A stretch of 64,000 bases of DNA from assembly GCF_000155635.1 (NCBI RefSeq), contig NZ_DS990556.1:1471637-1535636 (forward strand). The letters run 5' to 3'. Shown piece by piece: positions 9,508-17,946 of this stretch (within the stretch, counting starts at the first letter, position 1; every line of letters begins with the position of its first letter). Made by a program: the position numbers and the translations under genes. A model generated the notes under the pieces. It searched no databases and was not told where the DNA came from. It saw only the letters and a program-made list of their open reading frames with translations. This DNA is from Cyanobium sp. PCC 7001 (GTDB taxonomy: Bacteria > Cyanobacteriota > Cyanobacteriia > PCC-6307 > Cyanobiaceae).

Positions 9508-10761
9508 TCAGCCCCCGGGGGCCGGGGCGGGCAGCGGCGGTGGCGGCAGGGGAGGGGCCGTGGCGGGTCGTTGAGGCGGGCTGACCTGGGGCGCTGCCGC
9601 AACGCGGCGCGGCGCCGGTGCCGCGAACCAGCGGCCCAGGGCGGCCTTGCGCTGCTCGGGCGGTTCCGGCCCCAGGTTCCACAGACTCTCGAAGTAGAAG
9701 AAGGCCACCCCCAGACCCTGCCCCCGGTTGGCCCTCACCTTCTCCTCCAGCAGGGGCATGGCCGTGGGACGGTTGCGTTGGCCGCTCATGATCGCGATGG
9801 CCGTGGGGATCTTGCGGCGGGCCTCCTGCACTTCGGAGCTGGAGAGGTGGGGCAGATAGCTGGCCAGATCCGGCCGGTAGATCTGCACGAGCAGTTCATC
9901 GGCCACCCCTTTGCGCACCCAGGCCAGCCAGTCCTGCAGTTGCAGCTTGTAGGCGAAGTTGTAGTAGTTCGGCGACACCGAGATCACGGCACGGGGCTGG
10001 ATGGCCCTGACCCGCTTGCTGAGACCGTCCATGAATGCCGTGATCTTGTCCGCCCGCCATTTCACCCAGGCCCCGTCCGCCGGGTTGGCCGGTGGCGGCT
10101 TGCCCGTTTCCCGGCGGTAGAGCGCCACGGTGAACGGGTCGTAACCGAACTCCCTGGGCAGGCTCATGTGGTCATCGAACTGGATGCCATCGGCGCCGTA
10201 GCGGCCCACCACCTCGAGCACGAGATCGGTGATCAGCTGCTGCACCTCCGGCCGGAAGGGGTTGAGCCAGGCCACCTCACCGGCGGCGCTGATCGAGGTG
10301 AGCCCCCCATCCTGTTTGCGGGTGAGCCAGTCGGGATGGCGCCGGGCCAGGGTGGAGTCCTTGGGGGCCATGAAGCCGAACTCGAACCAGGGGATCACCA
10401 GGAGTCCCTGCCGCCGCCCCTCGGCGATCAGTTCCCCGATCACGTCCTGCCCCTGGAGCCCGCGGTAGGTGAAGTGCTGCAGCTGGCGATCCTGCACCAC
10501 CTGGCTGGGGTAGTACGCCATGCCGCCGTTCCACACCACCGGGTAGAGCGTGTTGAACCGCAGGGCGACTAGGTCGGCCACGGCGGCCTGCATCTGCTCC
10601 CGATCCCGCAGCACCGGCATGTCATTGGCGGTGAGCCATACCCCGCGCAGCTCGGGGCTGGACTGCTGGGCTGAAGCCGGGGCGCCCATCTGCCCCAGCA
10701 GGGTGGCCGCCCAGGTGGACACCGCGAGCAGCACAGCCAGCAGGCGAAGACGACGACGCAA
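9508..10761 (-). CDS. Glycosyl hydrolase-like 10 (DUF187/YngK-type) secreted protein
   Basis: 417 aa with a clear signal peptide (MRRRLRLLAVLLAVSTWAA, likely cut after APASA). The body matches the GHL10/YngK family: LRGVWLTANDMPVL near residue 38, FNTLYPVVWNGG, and YGADGIQFDDHMSLP with acidic residues at the expected barrel positions. Family members are predicted TIM-barrel hydrolases of cell-surface glycans. The true substrate is unknown. The C-terminal 50 residues are Pro/Ala-rich and probably disordered. It lies 36 bases downstream of a 51-aa membrane protein gene in the same direction. Confidence 0.85.
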   Translation of the reverse strand: MRRRLRLLAVLLAVSTWAATLLGQMGAPASAQQSSPELRGVWLTANDMPVLRDREQMQAAVADLVALRFNTLYPVVWNGGMAYYPSQVVQDRQLQHFTYRGLQGQDVIGELIAEGRRQGLLVIPWFEFGFMAPKDSTLARRHPDWLTRKQDGGLTSISAAGEVAWLNPFRPEVQQLITDLVLEVVGRYGADGIQFDDHMSLPREFGYDPFTVALYRRETGKPPPANPADGAWVKWRADKITAFMDGLSKRVRAIQPRAVISVSPNYYNFAYKLQLQDWLAWVRKGVADELLVQIYRPDLASYLPHLSSSEVQEARRKIPTAIAIMSGQRNRPTAMPLLEEKVRANRGQGLGVAFFYFESLWNLGPEPPEQRKAALGRWFAAPAPRRVAAAPQVSPPQRPATAPPLPPPPLPAPAPGG

Positions 10762-10797
10762 CTGGGGCCTGGGCAGCGGCGCAAAACCTAAACCGCT

Positions 10798-10953
10798 TCA
10801 ACGCCGGCCTGCCAGCAGCCAGATCAGCACCAGCAGGGGAAGCAGAGGCAGCCAGCCGCCCTGGGACACCTGGGTGAGGGCCCCGATCAGCGGGGTCGCC
10901 ATCCAGTGGTAGAGGGCCATCGTGACGGCCAGCGCCAGAAGCAGTACCGCCAT
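10798..10953 (-). CDS. 51-aa small membrane protein
   Basis: An ATG at 10953 opens a 51-codon frame ending in TGA at 10798. The product has two hydrophobic stretches, residues 1 to 14 (MAVLLLALAVTMALY) and 34 to 48 (WLPLLPLLVLIWLL), joined by a polar loop and ending AGRR, which looks like a two-helix membrane hairpin. It follows sua5 by 9 bases in the same direction, so it is probably translated from the same transcript. Family and function are not recognised. Confidence 0.6.
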   Translation of the reverse strand: MAVLLLALAVTMALYHWMATPLIGALTQVSQGGWLPLLPLLVLIWLLAGRR

Positions 10954-10962
10954 GGTGAAACC

Positions 10963-11571
10963 TCAGGGAGCGATGCCTGGGGGCATCACAGCGCCGGCCC
11001 GCAACACCTGCCAGGTTCCCGATGCCGACCAGGCCAGAACGGTGCTGGCCACTCCGGCGGCCCCTGGCCAAGGCAGAGGGCCCAATAGCGGCAACCGGGG
11101 GAAGTAGGCGCCCGCCTCGGCCGCGGTGGTGGCCGCCGGCCGGCCCGAGGGATTGGCACTGGTGGTGGCCAGGGGGCCGCTGAGGCGGAGCAGGGCCCGG
11201 GCCTGCTCGCAGGCGGGGATCCGCAGCCCCAGGCTGCCGCGTCCGGGATTGAGAGCGGCCGCCACGGGCCCGGAAGCCGGCAGCACCAGGGTGAGCGCCC
11301 CCGGCCAGCCCTGGTGGCCCAGGTGGAGCCACTCCTGCCGCCAGGGGCCGCCCAGCAGCGGCAGGAGCTGCTCGAGGTCCGCACCCATCAGGATCAGGGG
11401 CTTCTCGGCCGGCCGGCTCTTGAGGGTCCAGATCTGGTCGGCATGGTCCGGACAGGCGGCCAGCGCGGGCAAGGTATCGGTGGGGAGCAGGGCAGCCTCA
11501 CCACCGCGCAGCCGCTCCGCCAGCTGGAGCGGGGAGCAGACCAGGGACTCGAAGCGGTGTTCAGTGCTCAC
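10963..11571 (-). CDS. Threonylcarbamoyl-AMP synthase (Sua5/YrdC family)
   Basis: A 202-aa YrdC-domain protein. The motifs GGEAALLPTDTLPALAAC near residue 20, KSRPAEKPL near residue 46, and SGPLATTSANPSG near residue 125 are the family signature for binding nucleotide and threonine. The enzyme makes threonylcarbamoyl-AMP for the t6A modification of tRNAs that read ANN codons. The GTG at 11571 overlaps the prmC stop by 4 bases (GTGA), which supports this start over the much longer open frame upstream. Only the single YrdC domain is present, so the short TsaC form. Confidence 0.9.
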   Translation of the reverse strand: MSTEHRFESLVCSPLQLAERLRGGEAALLPTDTLPALAACPDHADQIWTLKSRPAEKPLILMGADLEQLLPLLGGPWRQEWLHLGHQGWPGALTLVLPASGPVAAALNPGRGSLGLRIPACEQARALLRLSGPLATTSANPSGRPAATTAAEAGAYFPRLPLLGPLPWPGAAGVASTVLAWSASGTWQVLRAGAVMPPGIAP

Positions 11572-12437
11572 GGCGTGCTGGAGGGAGGCCTGCGGGCCGA
11601 GGCGAAGCGATTGACATTCTCGAGGTCGCGGTGGGCCTGCACCTCGATCAGACCCGCCGCCGCCAGGAGGCAGGACACCCGCTCGCTCTGGTCGTGGTGG
11701 TGCTCCAGCAGCAGCAGACCGCCCGGGGCCAGTCCTGTCGCCGCACCAGCGACGACGGCACGGATGGCGTCCAGGCCGTCGCTCCCGGCCTCGAGTGCCA
11801 GGCGAGGTTCGTGGTCCCGCACCACGGGCTCCAGGTCGGTCCAGACGGCGGTGGGGATGTAGGGCGGGTTGGCCAGCGCCAGCTGCACCGAACCCCTCCA
11901 GGGCTTGAGGGGCTCCCACCAGCTGCCCTGCAGCAAGCGCACCTGGCCAGCCCGCTCGAACGCCTGCAGATTGGTGCCGGCCTGGTTGAGCGCCTCCGCA
12001 CTCAGGTCCACTGCCAGTCCCTGGGCCTCGGGCCACAGGCGCGCCAGGGCCACCGCCAGACAGCCGGAACCGGTGCCCAGGTCGGCCCAGAGTGCCGGAG
12101 GACGGGAGCAAAGCTCCAGAGCCAGATCCACCAGCAGCTCCGTCTCCTGGCGGGGGATCAGCACACCCGGGCCCACCTGCAGGTCCACATCACGCCAGGG
12201 GCACAGACCCACCAGATACTGCAGGGGTTCGGCGGTCTGGAGGTGCCGGTGCCAGAGCTGCTCGATCTGGGCGGGCGCCCGGTTCAGCCGCACGGGCGCA
12301 GAGGGATCGAGGCGCAGGCGCTGCAGCTGGGTCCAGGGCAGACCGGAGCCGACGTCCAGCAGCCAGTCGAAGTCGGCGGGCCGGCCGCCCTCCGCCAGGC
12401 AGCGGCGCCGCCATGTGAGCAGGGCCTCGGCGCTCAT
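11568..12437 (-). CDS. prmC: Peptide chain release factor N5-glutamine methyltransferase
   Basis: 289 aa from the ATG at 12437 (MSAEALLTWRR). It has the N-terminal helical domain of PrmC and a Rossmann methyltransferase domain with VLIPRQETELLVDLAL, ADLGTGSGCLAVALA (AdoMet binding) and the catalytic NPPY motif in LANPPYIP. PrmC methylates the Gln of the GGQ motif in release factors 1 and 2. An upstream in-frame ATG at 12557 would add 40 unconserved residues. It is the second gene of a dprA-prmC-sua5 run, 101 bases after dprA. Confidence 0.93.
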   Translation of the reverse strand: MSAEALLTWRRRCLAEGGRPADFDWLLDVGSGLPWTQLQRLRLDPSAPVRLNRAPAQIEQLWHRHLQTAEPLQYLVGLCPWRDVDLQVGPGVLIPRQETELLVDLALELCSRPPALWADLGTGSGCLAVALARLWPEAQGLAVDLSAEALNQAGTNLQAFERAGQVRLLQGSWWEPLKPWRGSVQLALANPPYIPTAVWTDLEPVVRDHEPRLALEAGSDGLDAIRAVVAGAATGLAPGGLLLLEHHHDQSERVSCLLAAAGLIEVQAHRDLENVNRFASARRPPSSTP

Positions 12438-12538
12438 GCTGTGCGCGGCGGTCTCGCCCCGGTCGGGGCTGACAGCTCCTGCCGCCGGATTGGCTGGCCC
12501 CTGCATCCGCCCAGGCCCCCCTGCCATCAGATTTGACC

Positions 12539-13768
12539 TTAAAGCCGGCGCCAGCACAGGCCTGGTTCCGCCTGCACCAGGCCAGCCAGCTCCAGGGCCA
12601 GCAGGCGTGTGGCCACCTGGGCGGCGGGTTGCTCCAGGGCCAGGCAGAGCTGCTCCAGGGAGGCACCTCCCTCCAGGCTTTGGAGCAGGGCGGCATCGGC
12701 CTCGCTGGCGGCCCCCCGGGAGCGACCAGCTGCGGAGGCCACGGGCCGGGGGCCGGGGCCGAGCTGCCGGATCAGATCATCGGCGTCCAGCAGGGCCGAG
12801 GCCCCCTGGGTCAGCAACCGGTTGCTGCCGCGGGCCGAGAGCCGGCCGGCGTCGGCCGGAACCACCCAGAGCGGCAGCTGGCTGTGCCAGGCCAGCCGGG
12901 CCGAATGCAGCGCTCCGCTCGACTCCGGGCATTCCACCACCACCACGGCGCGGGCCAGGGCCACCTGCAGGCGGTTGCGGGCGGCGAAATGGCCAGGACG
13001 CACCGCCGCGCCGGCCGGCTGCTCGCTCACCAGCAACCCCCGCTCACCCACCTGGCGCTGCAGGCTGCCGTGATGGCGGGGATAGACCCGCTCCAGGGGC
13101 GTACCCAGCACAGCCACCGGCACGCCGCCCGCCGCCAGACAGCCGCGATGGGCCGCCGCGTCGATCCCCTCCGCCAGGCCGCTCACCACCGGCCAACCCG
13201 CCCGGGCCAGGGCGGCACCCAGGGCCTCGGCCGCGGCCACGCCGTGGCGCGAAGGCCGGCGTGTGCCCACGATCGCCACCCCCCGGCGGCGGGCCAGCAG
13301 CGGCCAGAGGGCCCCATGGCCCTGCCAGCGGAGCGCCAGCGGCGGCCGCTCCAGGCCGGCCATCGCCGCTGGATAGCAGGGATCGCCCGGCAGCAGCACG
13401 CGGCGCTCCGAGGCCAGCAGCCGCCGCAGCAGCGCCGGCGGAGCCGATCCGCCGAAGGGTTCGGGGCCCCACTGCCGGCGGAAGCCGGCCAGGCGCTGCA
13501 GCCAGGCACCTCCCAGCCCCTGCCGGGCCTCGAAGGCCTCCAGCGGGGCCTGCCAGGCCTCGGCCAGATCTCCGAAGCCCGCCTCGATGGCCTGAAGCCG
13601 CACCCATCCCACCCCTGGACATGCCGCCCACAGCAACCACCAGCGCCGCCGAACCCGCGACCAGCCATGGGCACCCCCTGCGCCATGCCCTGCCTGCCGA
13701 GCGGCCAGCGGCGTTGGCAGCGGCGTTGGCAGCGGCGTTGGCAGCGGCAAGCGCAGCACCCGTCCCAT
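12539..13768 (-). CDS. dprA: DNA-processing protein DprA (DNA uptake/recombination mediator)
   Basis: 409 aa from ATG 13768. It has the N-terminal SAM-like part, then the Rossmann-like DprA core with GVAIVGTRRPSRHGVAAAEAL, VVSGLAEGIDAAAHRG, and PRHHGSLQRQV, plus a C-terminal winged-helix region. DprA protects incoming single-stranded DNA and loads RecA during natural transformation. The first 22 residues are an unusual Pro/Leu/Thr repeat encoded by a 12-bp tandem repeat. A perfect LexA-box-like palindrome lies 7 bases upstream of the ATG, so SOS control is likely. No other start codon fits between the repeat and the conserved core. Confidence 0.92.
   Translation of the reverse strand: MGRVLRLPLPTPLPTPLPTPLAARQAGHGAGGAHGWSRVRRRWWLLWAACPGVGWVRLQAIEAGFGDLAEAWQAPLEAFEARQGLGGAWLQRLAGFRRQWGPEPFGGSAPPALLRRLLASERRVLLPGDPCYPAAMAGLERPPLALRWQGHGALWPLLARRRGVAIVGTRRPSRHGVAAAEALGAALARAGWPVVSGLAEGIDAAAHRGCLAAGGVPVAVLGTPLERVYPRHHGSLQRQVGERGLLVSEQPAGAAVRPGHFAARNRLQVALARAVVVVECPESSGALHSARLAWHSQLPLWVVPADAGRLSARGSNRLLTQGASALLDADDLIRQLGPGPRPVASAAGRSRGAASEADAALLQSLEGGASLEQLCLALEQPAAQVATRLLALELAGLVQAEPGLCWRRL
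13711..13746. repeat. 12-bp tandem repeat in the dprA N terminus
   Basis: Three head-to-tail copies of the unit GCGTTGGCAGCG (plus strand), with a partial copy just before. In the dprA frame it encodes repeated Pro-Leu-Pro-Thr. The period is a multiple of 3, so copy-number change would keep frame. Confidence 0.9.
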
Positions 13769-13775
13769 GGTGATC

Positions 13776-13789
13776 AGTACATTTGTACT
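13776..13789. promoter_or_regulatory. Putative LexA (SOS) operator at dprA
   Basis: AGTACATTTGTACT fits the reported cyanobacterial LexA box RGTACNNNDGTWCB at every position on both strands. It is the centre of a longer perfect palindrome (GATCAGTACA, 2-base spacer, TGTACTGATC, 13772-13793). It fills the 25-base gap between the thioesterase stop (13794) and the dprA start (13768). On the minus strand TACAAA within it could itself be the -10 element, which would place the transcript start near the ATG. Confidence 0.65.
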
Positions 13790-13793
13790 GATC

Positions 13794-14246
13794 CTAAGGC
13801 GGTCCGTGGCGCAGGGCCTCCACCGCCGCCGCGAGATCCGGGGGCAACCGCCGCAGCACCCGCCGCCGGTCAGGCCCGGCCGAGCCGTCGAGCAGCACCA
13901 GATCGACCTGGGCCTCGGCCGCCACGGCCCCATCCGGCGCCACGAAACGGCTGTGCCAGGGCAGCTTGAGCCCCCGGCGGGGCAGCACCACGCTGCGCAC
14001 CTGCACCACATCGCCGTGGAAGAGCGCCTGGCGGTAGCTGATGGACAGCCCCACCACCGGCAACTCCAGGCCCCGGGCGGAGAGGTCGCTGTAGGCCAGC
14101 CCTGCGGCTTCCAGGGCCTGCACCCGGGCTTCCTCCATCCATGCCACGTAGGCCCCATGCCACATCACCCCCGCGTGGTCGGTGTGCTGCGGCAGGACAC
14201 GACGTTCCAGCAGCCAGCTGCGGGGCTCCTCCATCACGGTCTGCAT
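13794..14246 (-). CDS. Acyl-CoA thioesterase, 4HBT hotdog fold
   Basis: About 150 aa. The segment HTDHAGVMWHGAYVAWMEEAR near residue 20 is the 4HBT hotdog signature, with the catalytic Asp in TDHAG and a following Glu. Family members hydrolyse acyl-CoA or 4-hydroxybenzoyl-CoA-type thioesters; in cyanobacteria one relative releases 1,4-dihydroxy-2-naphthoate for phylloquinone synthesis. Which substrate applies here is not clear. ATG at 14246 is preferred over GTG at 14267 and a later ATG at 14234. It is directly upstream of dprA in the same direction, but the palindrome between them suggests separate control. Confidence 0.82.
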   Translation of the reverse strand: MQTVMEEPRSWLLERRVLPQHTDHAGVMWHGAYVAWMEEARVQALEAAGLAYSDLSARGLELPVVGLSISYRQALFHGDVVQVRSVVLPRRGLKLPWHSRFVAPDGAVAAEAQVDLVLLDGSAGPDRRRVLRRLPPDLAAAVEALRHGPP

Positions 14247-14305
14247 GCCAGGAGCCTCAGGCCTCACAAACCGCCATAGGCTGCCGGATAGCCCGCTGCC
14301 GTTCC

Positions 14306-15154
14306 GTGTTTCGCAACGTTCTGATCGCCGACTCAGGCAAAGGCCACGTGGAGGAGATGGTGCGGATGCTCCGCGAGATCTCCGTGGTGCGTGAGGCCCG
14401 CCTGAACCTGTTGCACGTGGTGCCCGAGCAGGCCGGCGAGGACTTTCAGGAGCACTGGCAGGAAGCGGCCGGCATCGTGGCTGCCGCCGTCGGGCGCCTC
14501 AGGCTCGATCCGAGCGAGATCAACACCATCATCCGCCAGGGCGACACCAAGCAGACGGTGCTCAAGGTGGCGGAGGAACTCAACGCCGATCTGATCGTGA
14601 TGGGGTCCAGGGGCCTGAGCCGCCTGCAGTCCATCCTCAGCAACAGCGCCAGTCAGTACGTGTTCCAGCTCTCCACCCGGCCGATGCTGCTGGTGCGGGA
14701 CGACCTCTACGTGCGCCACATCAACAAGCTGATGGTGGCGGTGGATGGCACCGGCGTGGGCGACGACGCCCTGCGGCTGGCCTGTGAACTGGTGCGGGAG
14801 ATTCCGGGCGGCACCCTCACGGGCATCCACGTGACCCGCCAGGACATCACCCCCTCCCGAGGCGGCAAGTCACCGGCGGATGAGGTGCTGGAGCGGGCCG
14901 TGCAGAGGGCGCGCAGCCTGGGGGTGACCCTGCAACCGGTGCACCGCACCGGCGATGTGGGTCGCACCGTGTGCGCGGCAGCCGAGGAACTCAAGAGTGA
15001 TCTGGTGGTGATTGCCTCGCAGGACCGCCGCCCCGTGGTGGCCAAGGCCCTCGTGGATCTCGACCGGCTGCTGGGAAGTTCCGTAAGCGATTACATCCGC
15101 GTCCACGCTCCGGCACCGGTGCTTCTGGTGCGGGAACCGGAAGGCCGGAGGTGA
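14306..15154 (+). CDS. Universal stress protein with two USP domains
   Basis: 282 aa from GTG 14306 (the frame upstream lacks conserved sequence). Two UspA domains are seen: residues 1 to 135, ending in the nucleotide-binding GSRGLSRLQSILSNSASQYV region, and residues 140 to 280, with VVIASQDRRP and LLGSSVSDYIRVHAPAPVLLV. Tandem USP proteins bind ATP or AMP and are linked to stress survival in cyanobacteria. The specific stress is unknown. It is divergent from the thioesterase gene and convergent with psbM. Confidence 0.88.
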   Translation: MFRNVLIADSGKGHVEEMVRMLREISVVREARLNLLHVVPEQAGEDFQEHWQEAAGIVAAAVGRLRLDPSEINTIIRQGDTKQTVLKVAEELNADLIVMGSRGLSRLQSILSNSASQYVFQLSTRPMLLVRDDLYVRHINKLMVAVDGTGVGDDALRLACELVREIPGGTLTGIHVTRQDITPSRGGKSPADEVLERAVQRARSLGVTLQPVHRTGDVGRTVCAAAEELKSDLVVIASQDRRPVVAKALVDLDRLLGSSVSDYIRVHAPAPVLLVREPEGRR

Positions 15155-15270
15155 GGCCGAACAGCCGCAGGTGCACTCCCTAGCTGGCTGGGAAGCTGGC
15201 TGGGCCTCCTGTGGAGTGCCCCTCAGCCAAGCTGCCGGGAGCACGTGGGGGCCGGACGCTGAGAGCTGAT

Positions 15271-15378
15271 TCAGCCCCTCTGGCGGCTGCTGGTCTGGAT
15301 GTACAGCACCAGCAGAAACACGGTTGGAACCAGAACGAACATCAGGCTGGCCACGAAGCCGAGGTCGTTGGTTTCCAT
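15271..15378 (-). CDS. psbM: Photosystem II reaction centre protein M
   Basis: A 35-aa single-helix protein beginning METNDLGFVASLMFVLVPT and ending SSRQRG, the clear PsbM sequence. PsbM sits at the photosystem II dimer interface in the thylakoid membrane. ATG at 15378, TGA ending at 15271. It lies 74 bases downstream of the ferredoxin gene on the same strand and close to divergent psbB, so several photosystem II genes cluster here. Confidence 0.97.
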   Translation of the reverse strand: METNDLGFVASLMFVLVPTVFLLVLYIQTSSRQRG

Positions 15379-15452
15379 AGCGAAACTGAAGGTGTCCGGA
15401 GGGTATCACCGGGGTTCCGGCAGCTTTTCCGCCCCTTCACCGCTCGTAGCGC

Positions 15453-15977
15453 TCAGCCGGCATCCGGCGACTCGGTCACGGGCGCCACGCCACCGGGAGC
15501 CCTGTCAACCTCCTCGGCGCCCTCTGACGCGCCCTCCGACGCACCGTCTGCGTCTGCCTCGTCCTCCGACCCGTCCGCGGCAGGCACAGGCGGGGCCGGC
15601 CATTGCGTGGGCCCGGGCGGCAGGGGGGAGGCCATCGCGGCCACCAGGCGCGTGTCCTTGTCGGCCAGCCCCACCTGCGGCCGGGTGAGCACCACCAACG
15701 ACTGCTGCACCAGGGCCTGACAGGCCAGGCGCCAGTGGCCCGGCCTTCGCTTCAGCTTCTGATCCTCCACGGGCGTGCGGCCGCTGAGGGCCTGGCCGGG
15801 CGTGCCCTCCGGGATCTCCACGAAGCAGGTGATGCACTGGCCGCACCCGCCGCAGTTGCCGAGGGTTCCCTTGAGGCCATAGAGCTGCACGCCTTCCCGC
15901 AGGGCCACCTCCCGCAGGTTCTCACCCGGGTAGCACTCCACGTCGCGGTCCTCCCGCACGAATCGGATCACCGGCAT
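15453..15977 (-). CDS. 2Fe-2S ferredoxin with long acidic tail
   Basis: 174 aa. The first 100 residues are a plant-type 2Fe-2S ferredoxin fold. Its ligands are the cysteines of [12 protein letters not shown] (near residues 42 to 51) and a later Cys in RLACQ (near residue 86). It probably carries electrons, but the partner is unknown. The last 70 residues are low-complexity, rich in Asp, Glu, Ala, Ser and Pro, and probably disordered. It is upstream of psbM on the same strand and divergent from psbB. It is not the main photosynthetic ferredoxin PetF, which is shorter and has a different cysteine spacing. Confidence 0.85.
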   Translation of the reverse strand: MPVIRFVREDRDVECYPGENLREVALREGVQLYGLKGTLGNCGGCGQCITCFVEIPEGTPGQALSGRTPVEDQKLKRRPGHWRLACQALVQQSLVVLTRPQVGLADKDTRLVAAMASPLPPGPTQWPAPPVPAADGSEDEADADGASEGASEGAEEVDRAPGGVAPVTESPDAG

Positions 15978-16059
15978 GGATGCAGACGCAGCGCCTCACC
16001 ATTCTGAGGCGCGCCGTTGCGGTCCGTAACCTGCACCGCCACGATGCCAGTCACGCCCT

Positions 16060-16065
16060 TACGAT
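16060..16065 (+). promoter_or_regulatory. Candidate -10 element of psbB
   Basis: TACGAT lies 28 bases before the psbB ATG, in the context CCTTACGATCG. An identical TTACGAT occurs before rpsA. No convincing -35 hexamer was found at the normal distance, so this is a tentative call. Confidence 0.3.
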
Positions 16066-16093
16066 CGCCCAACCCACCCCAGAACTACCCCCC

Positions 16094-17653
16094 ATGGGAT
16101 TGCCCTGGTATCGGGTGCACACGGTCGTGATCAACGACCCGGGCCGATTGCTCGCCGTGCACCTCATGCACACTGCGCTGGTGGCCGGCTGGGCCGGCTC
16201 CATGGCGCTCTACGAGCTCGCGATTTTCGATCCGTCCGACCCGGTGCTCAACCCGATGTGGCGCCAGGGCATGTTCGTGATGCCCTTCATGGCCCGTCTG
16301 GGGGTCACGGGCAGCTGGGGCGGCTGGAGCATCACCGGTGAAACCGGCGTGGACCCCGGCTTCTGGAGCTTCGAAGGGGTCGCCGCCGCCCACATCATCC
16401 TCAGCGGGCTGCTGTTCCTGGCCGCCATCTGGCACTGGACCTACTGGGATCTGGAGATCTGGCAGGACCCCCGCACCGGCGAGCCGGCCCTCGACCTGCC
16501 CAAGATCTTCGGCATCCACCTGCTTCTCGCGGGCCTGGCCTGCTTCGGATTCGGCGCCTTCCACCTCACCGGCGTGTTCGGCCCCGGCATGTGGGTGAGC
16601 GACCCCTACGGCCTCACCGGCCATCTCGAGCCGGTGCAGCCGTCCTGGGGGCCTGAGGGCTTCAACCCCTTCAATCCGGGCGGCATCGTGGCCCACCACA
16701 TCGCCGCCGGCATCGTGGGCATCATCGCCGGCATCTTCCACATCACCACCCGTCCTCCCGAGCGCCTCTACAAGGCCCTGCGGATGGGCAACATCGAAAC
16801 CGTGCTGGCCTCGGCGATCGCCGCCGTGTTCTTCGCCGCCTTCGTTGTGGCCGGCACCATGTGGTACGGCGCCGCCGCCACTCCGGTGGAACTCTTCGGC
16901 CCCACCCGCTACCAGTGGGATCAGGGCTACTTCAAGGCTGAGATCAACCGCCGGGTGCAGACCGCTCTTGACAACGGAGCCACCAAGGAGCAGGCCTACA
17001 GCTCCATCCCCGAAAAGCTCGCCTTCTTCGACTACGTGGGCAACAGCCCGGCCAAGGGCGGTCTCTTCCGGGTCGGCCCGATGGTGAACGGCGACGGCCT
17101 CCCCACCGGCTGGATCGGCCACATCGCCTTCACTGACAAGGAGGGTCGCGACCTCGAGGTGCGCCGTCTCCCCAACTTCTTCGAGAATTTCCCGGTGGTC
17201 CTCGAGGATCAGAACGGCATCGTCCGCGCTGACATTCCCTTCCGTCGGGCCGAGGCCAAGTACTCCTTCGAGCAGACCGGCATCACGGCCACCGTCTACG
17301 GCGGTGCCCTGAACGGCCAGACCTTCACCGATCCGGCTGACGTCAAGCGTCTCGCCCGTAAGGCCCAGCTGGGTGAGGCCTTCGAATTCGACCGCGAGAC
17401 TTACCACTCCGACGGCACCTTCCGCAGCTCCCCGCGTGGCTGGTTCACCTTCGGCCACGCCACCTTTGCCCTGCTCTTCTTCTTCGGGCACATCTGGCAC
17501 GGCGCCCGCACCCTGTACCGGGATGTGTTCGCCGGCATCGACCCCGATCTGGGCGAGCAGGTGGAGTTCGGTCTGTTCCAGAAGCTCGGCGACAAGTCCA
17601 CCCGCCGTCTGCCGGAGGGATACGTCCCCCCAGCCGGCTCCACCCTCAGCTGA
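16094..17653 (+). CDS. psbB: Photosystem II CP47 chlorophyll-binding protein
   Basis: 519 aa from ATG 16094 ([18 protein letters not shown]). It has six transmembrane helices with the chlorophyll-binding histidines and the large lumenal loop typical of CP47. CP47 is the inner antenna on the D2 side of photosystem II. Length matches the family (508 to 520 aa). The start chosen is the conserved one; an open frame extends 38 codons further upstream without similarity. psbT follows 15 bases after the stop, giving the standard psbB-psbT operon, which ends in a strong terminator. Confidence 0.99.
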   Translation: MGLPWYRVHTVVINDPGRLLAVHLMHTALVAGWAGSMALYELAIFDPSDPVLNPMWRQGMFVMPFMARLGVTGSWGGWSITGETGVDPGFWSFEGVAAAHIILSGLLFLAAIWHWTYWDLEIWQDPRTGEPALDLPKIFGIHLLLAGLACFGFGAFHLTGVFGPGMWVSDPYGLTGHLEPVQPSWGPEGFNPFNPGGIVAHHIAAGIVGIIAGIFHITTRPPERLYKALRMGNIETVLASAIAAVFFAAFVVAGTMWYGAAATPVELFGPTRYQWDQGYFKAEINRRVQTALDNGATKEQAYSSIPEKLAFFDYVGNSPAKGGLFRVGPMVNGDGLPTGWIGHIAFTDKEGRDLEVRRLPNFFENFPVVLEDQNGIVRADIPFRRAEAKYSFEQTGITATVYGGALNGQTFTDPADVKRLARKAQLGEAFEFDRETYHSDGTFRSSPRGWFTFGHATFALLFFFGHIWHGARTLYRDVFAGIDPDLGEQVEFGLFQKLGDKSTRRLPEGYVPPAGSTLS

Positions 17654-17668
17654 CCCGGGAGATTCCCC

Positions 17669-17764
17669 ATGGAGAGCTTCGCCTACATCCTGATCCTCAC
17701 GCTGGCCCTGGCCACCCTGTTCTTCGCCATCGCCTTCCGCGATCCTCCGAAGATCGGCAAATAA
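17669..17764 (+). CDS. psbT: Photosystem II reaction centre protein T
   Basis: A 31-aa single-helix protein beginning [19 protein letters not shown] and ending DPPKIGK, which is the PsbT sequence. It sits near the Qb site and dimer interface of photosystem II. ATG at 17669 follows psbB by 15 bases. Confidence 0.97.
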   Translation: MESFAYILILTLALATLFFAIAFRDPPKIGK

Positions 17765-17803
17765 GGCCCCACTGAAGGCCGGATCATCCGCCTCGTTGTT
17801 CCT

Positions 17804-17832
17804 GCCCCCGGTTGCTCCGGGGGCTTTTTTTT
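17804..17832 (+). terminator. Rho-independent terminator of psbBT
   Basis: Stem arms GCCCCCGG (17804-17811) and CCGGGGGC (17817-17824) with a 5-base loop, followed by eight T. It is 40 bases past the psbT stop codon. Confidence 0.95.
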
Positions 17833-17946
17833 GCCTGCAACGCCGAAAGGCACGGCTGAGTGGAGCAGCACGGTCCAACTTCTCAGCCACTTCTCAATTG
17901 GAGATGGGCTGCTTAAACTTCCATAACTCCACCCGGATCGACGGGG

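Noticed and set aside
15171-15220. Psb terminator or small RNA downstream of psbM (GCACTCC/GGAGTGC arms and a 12-bp direct repeat AGCTGGCTGGGA)
   Set aside because: Arms are distant and no T-run follows on either strand; the direct repeat has only two copies. Not strong enough to call.
16813-16822. HIP1-type palindromes (GCGATCGC/GGCGATCGCC) as a special signal
   Set aside because: A handful occur (for example near 8666, 16813, 22087, 51567, 54036, 60108), mostly in coding sequence. This is ordinary for cyanobacteria and I could not judge enrichment by eye.
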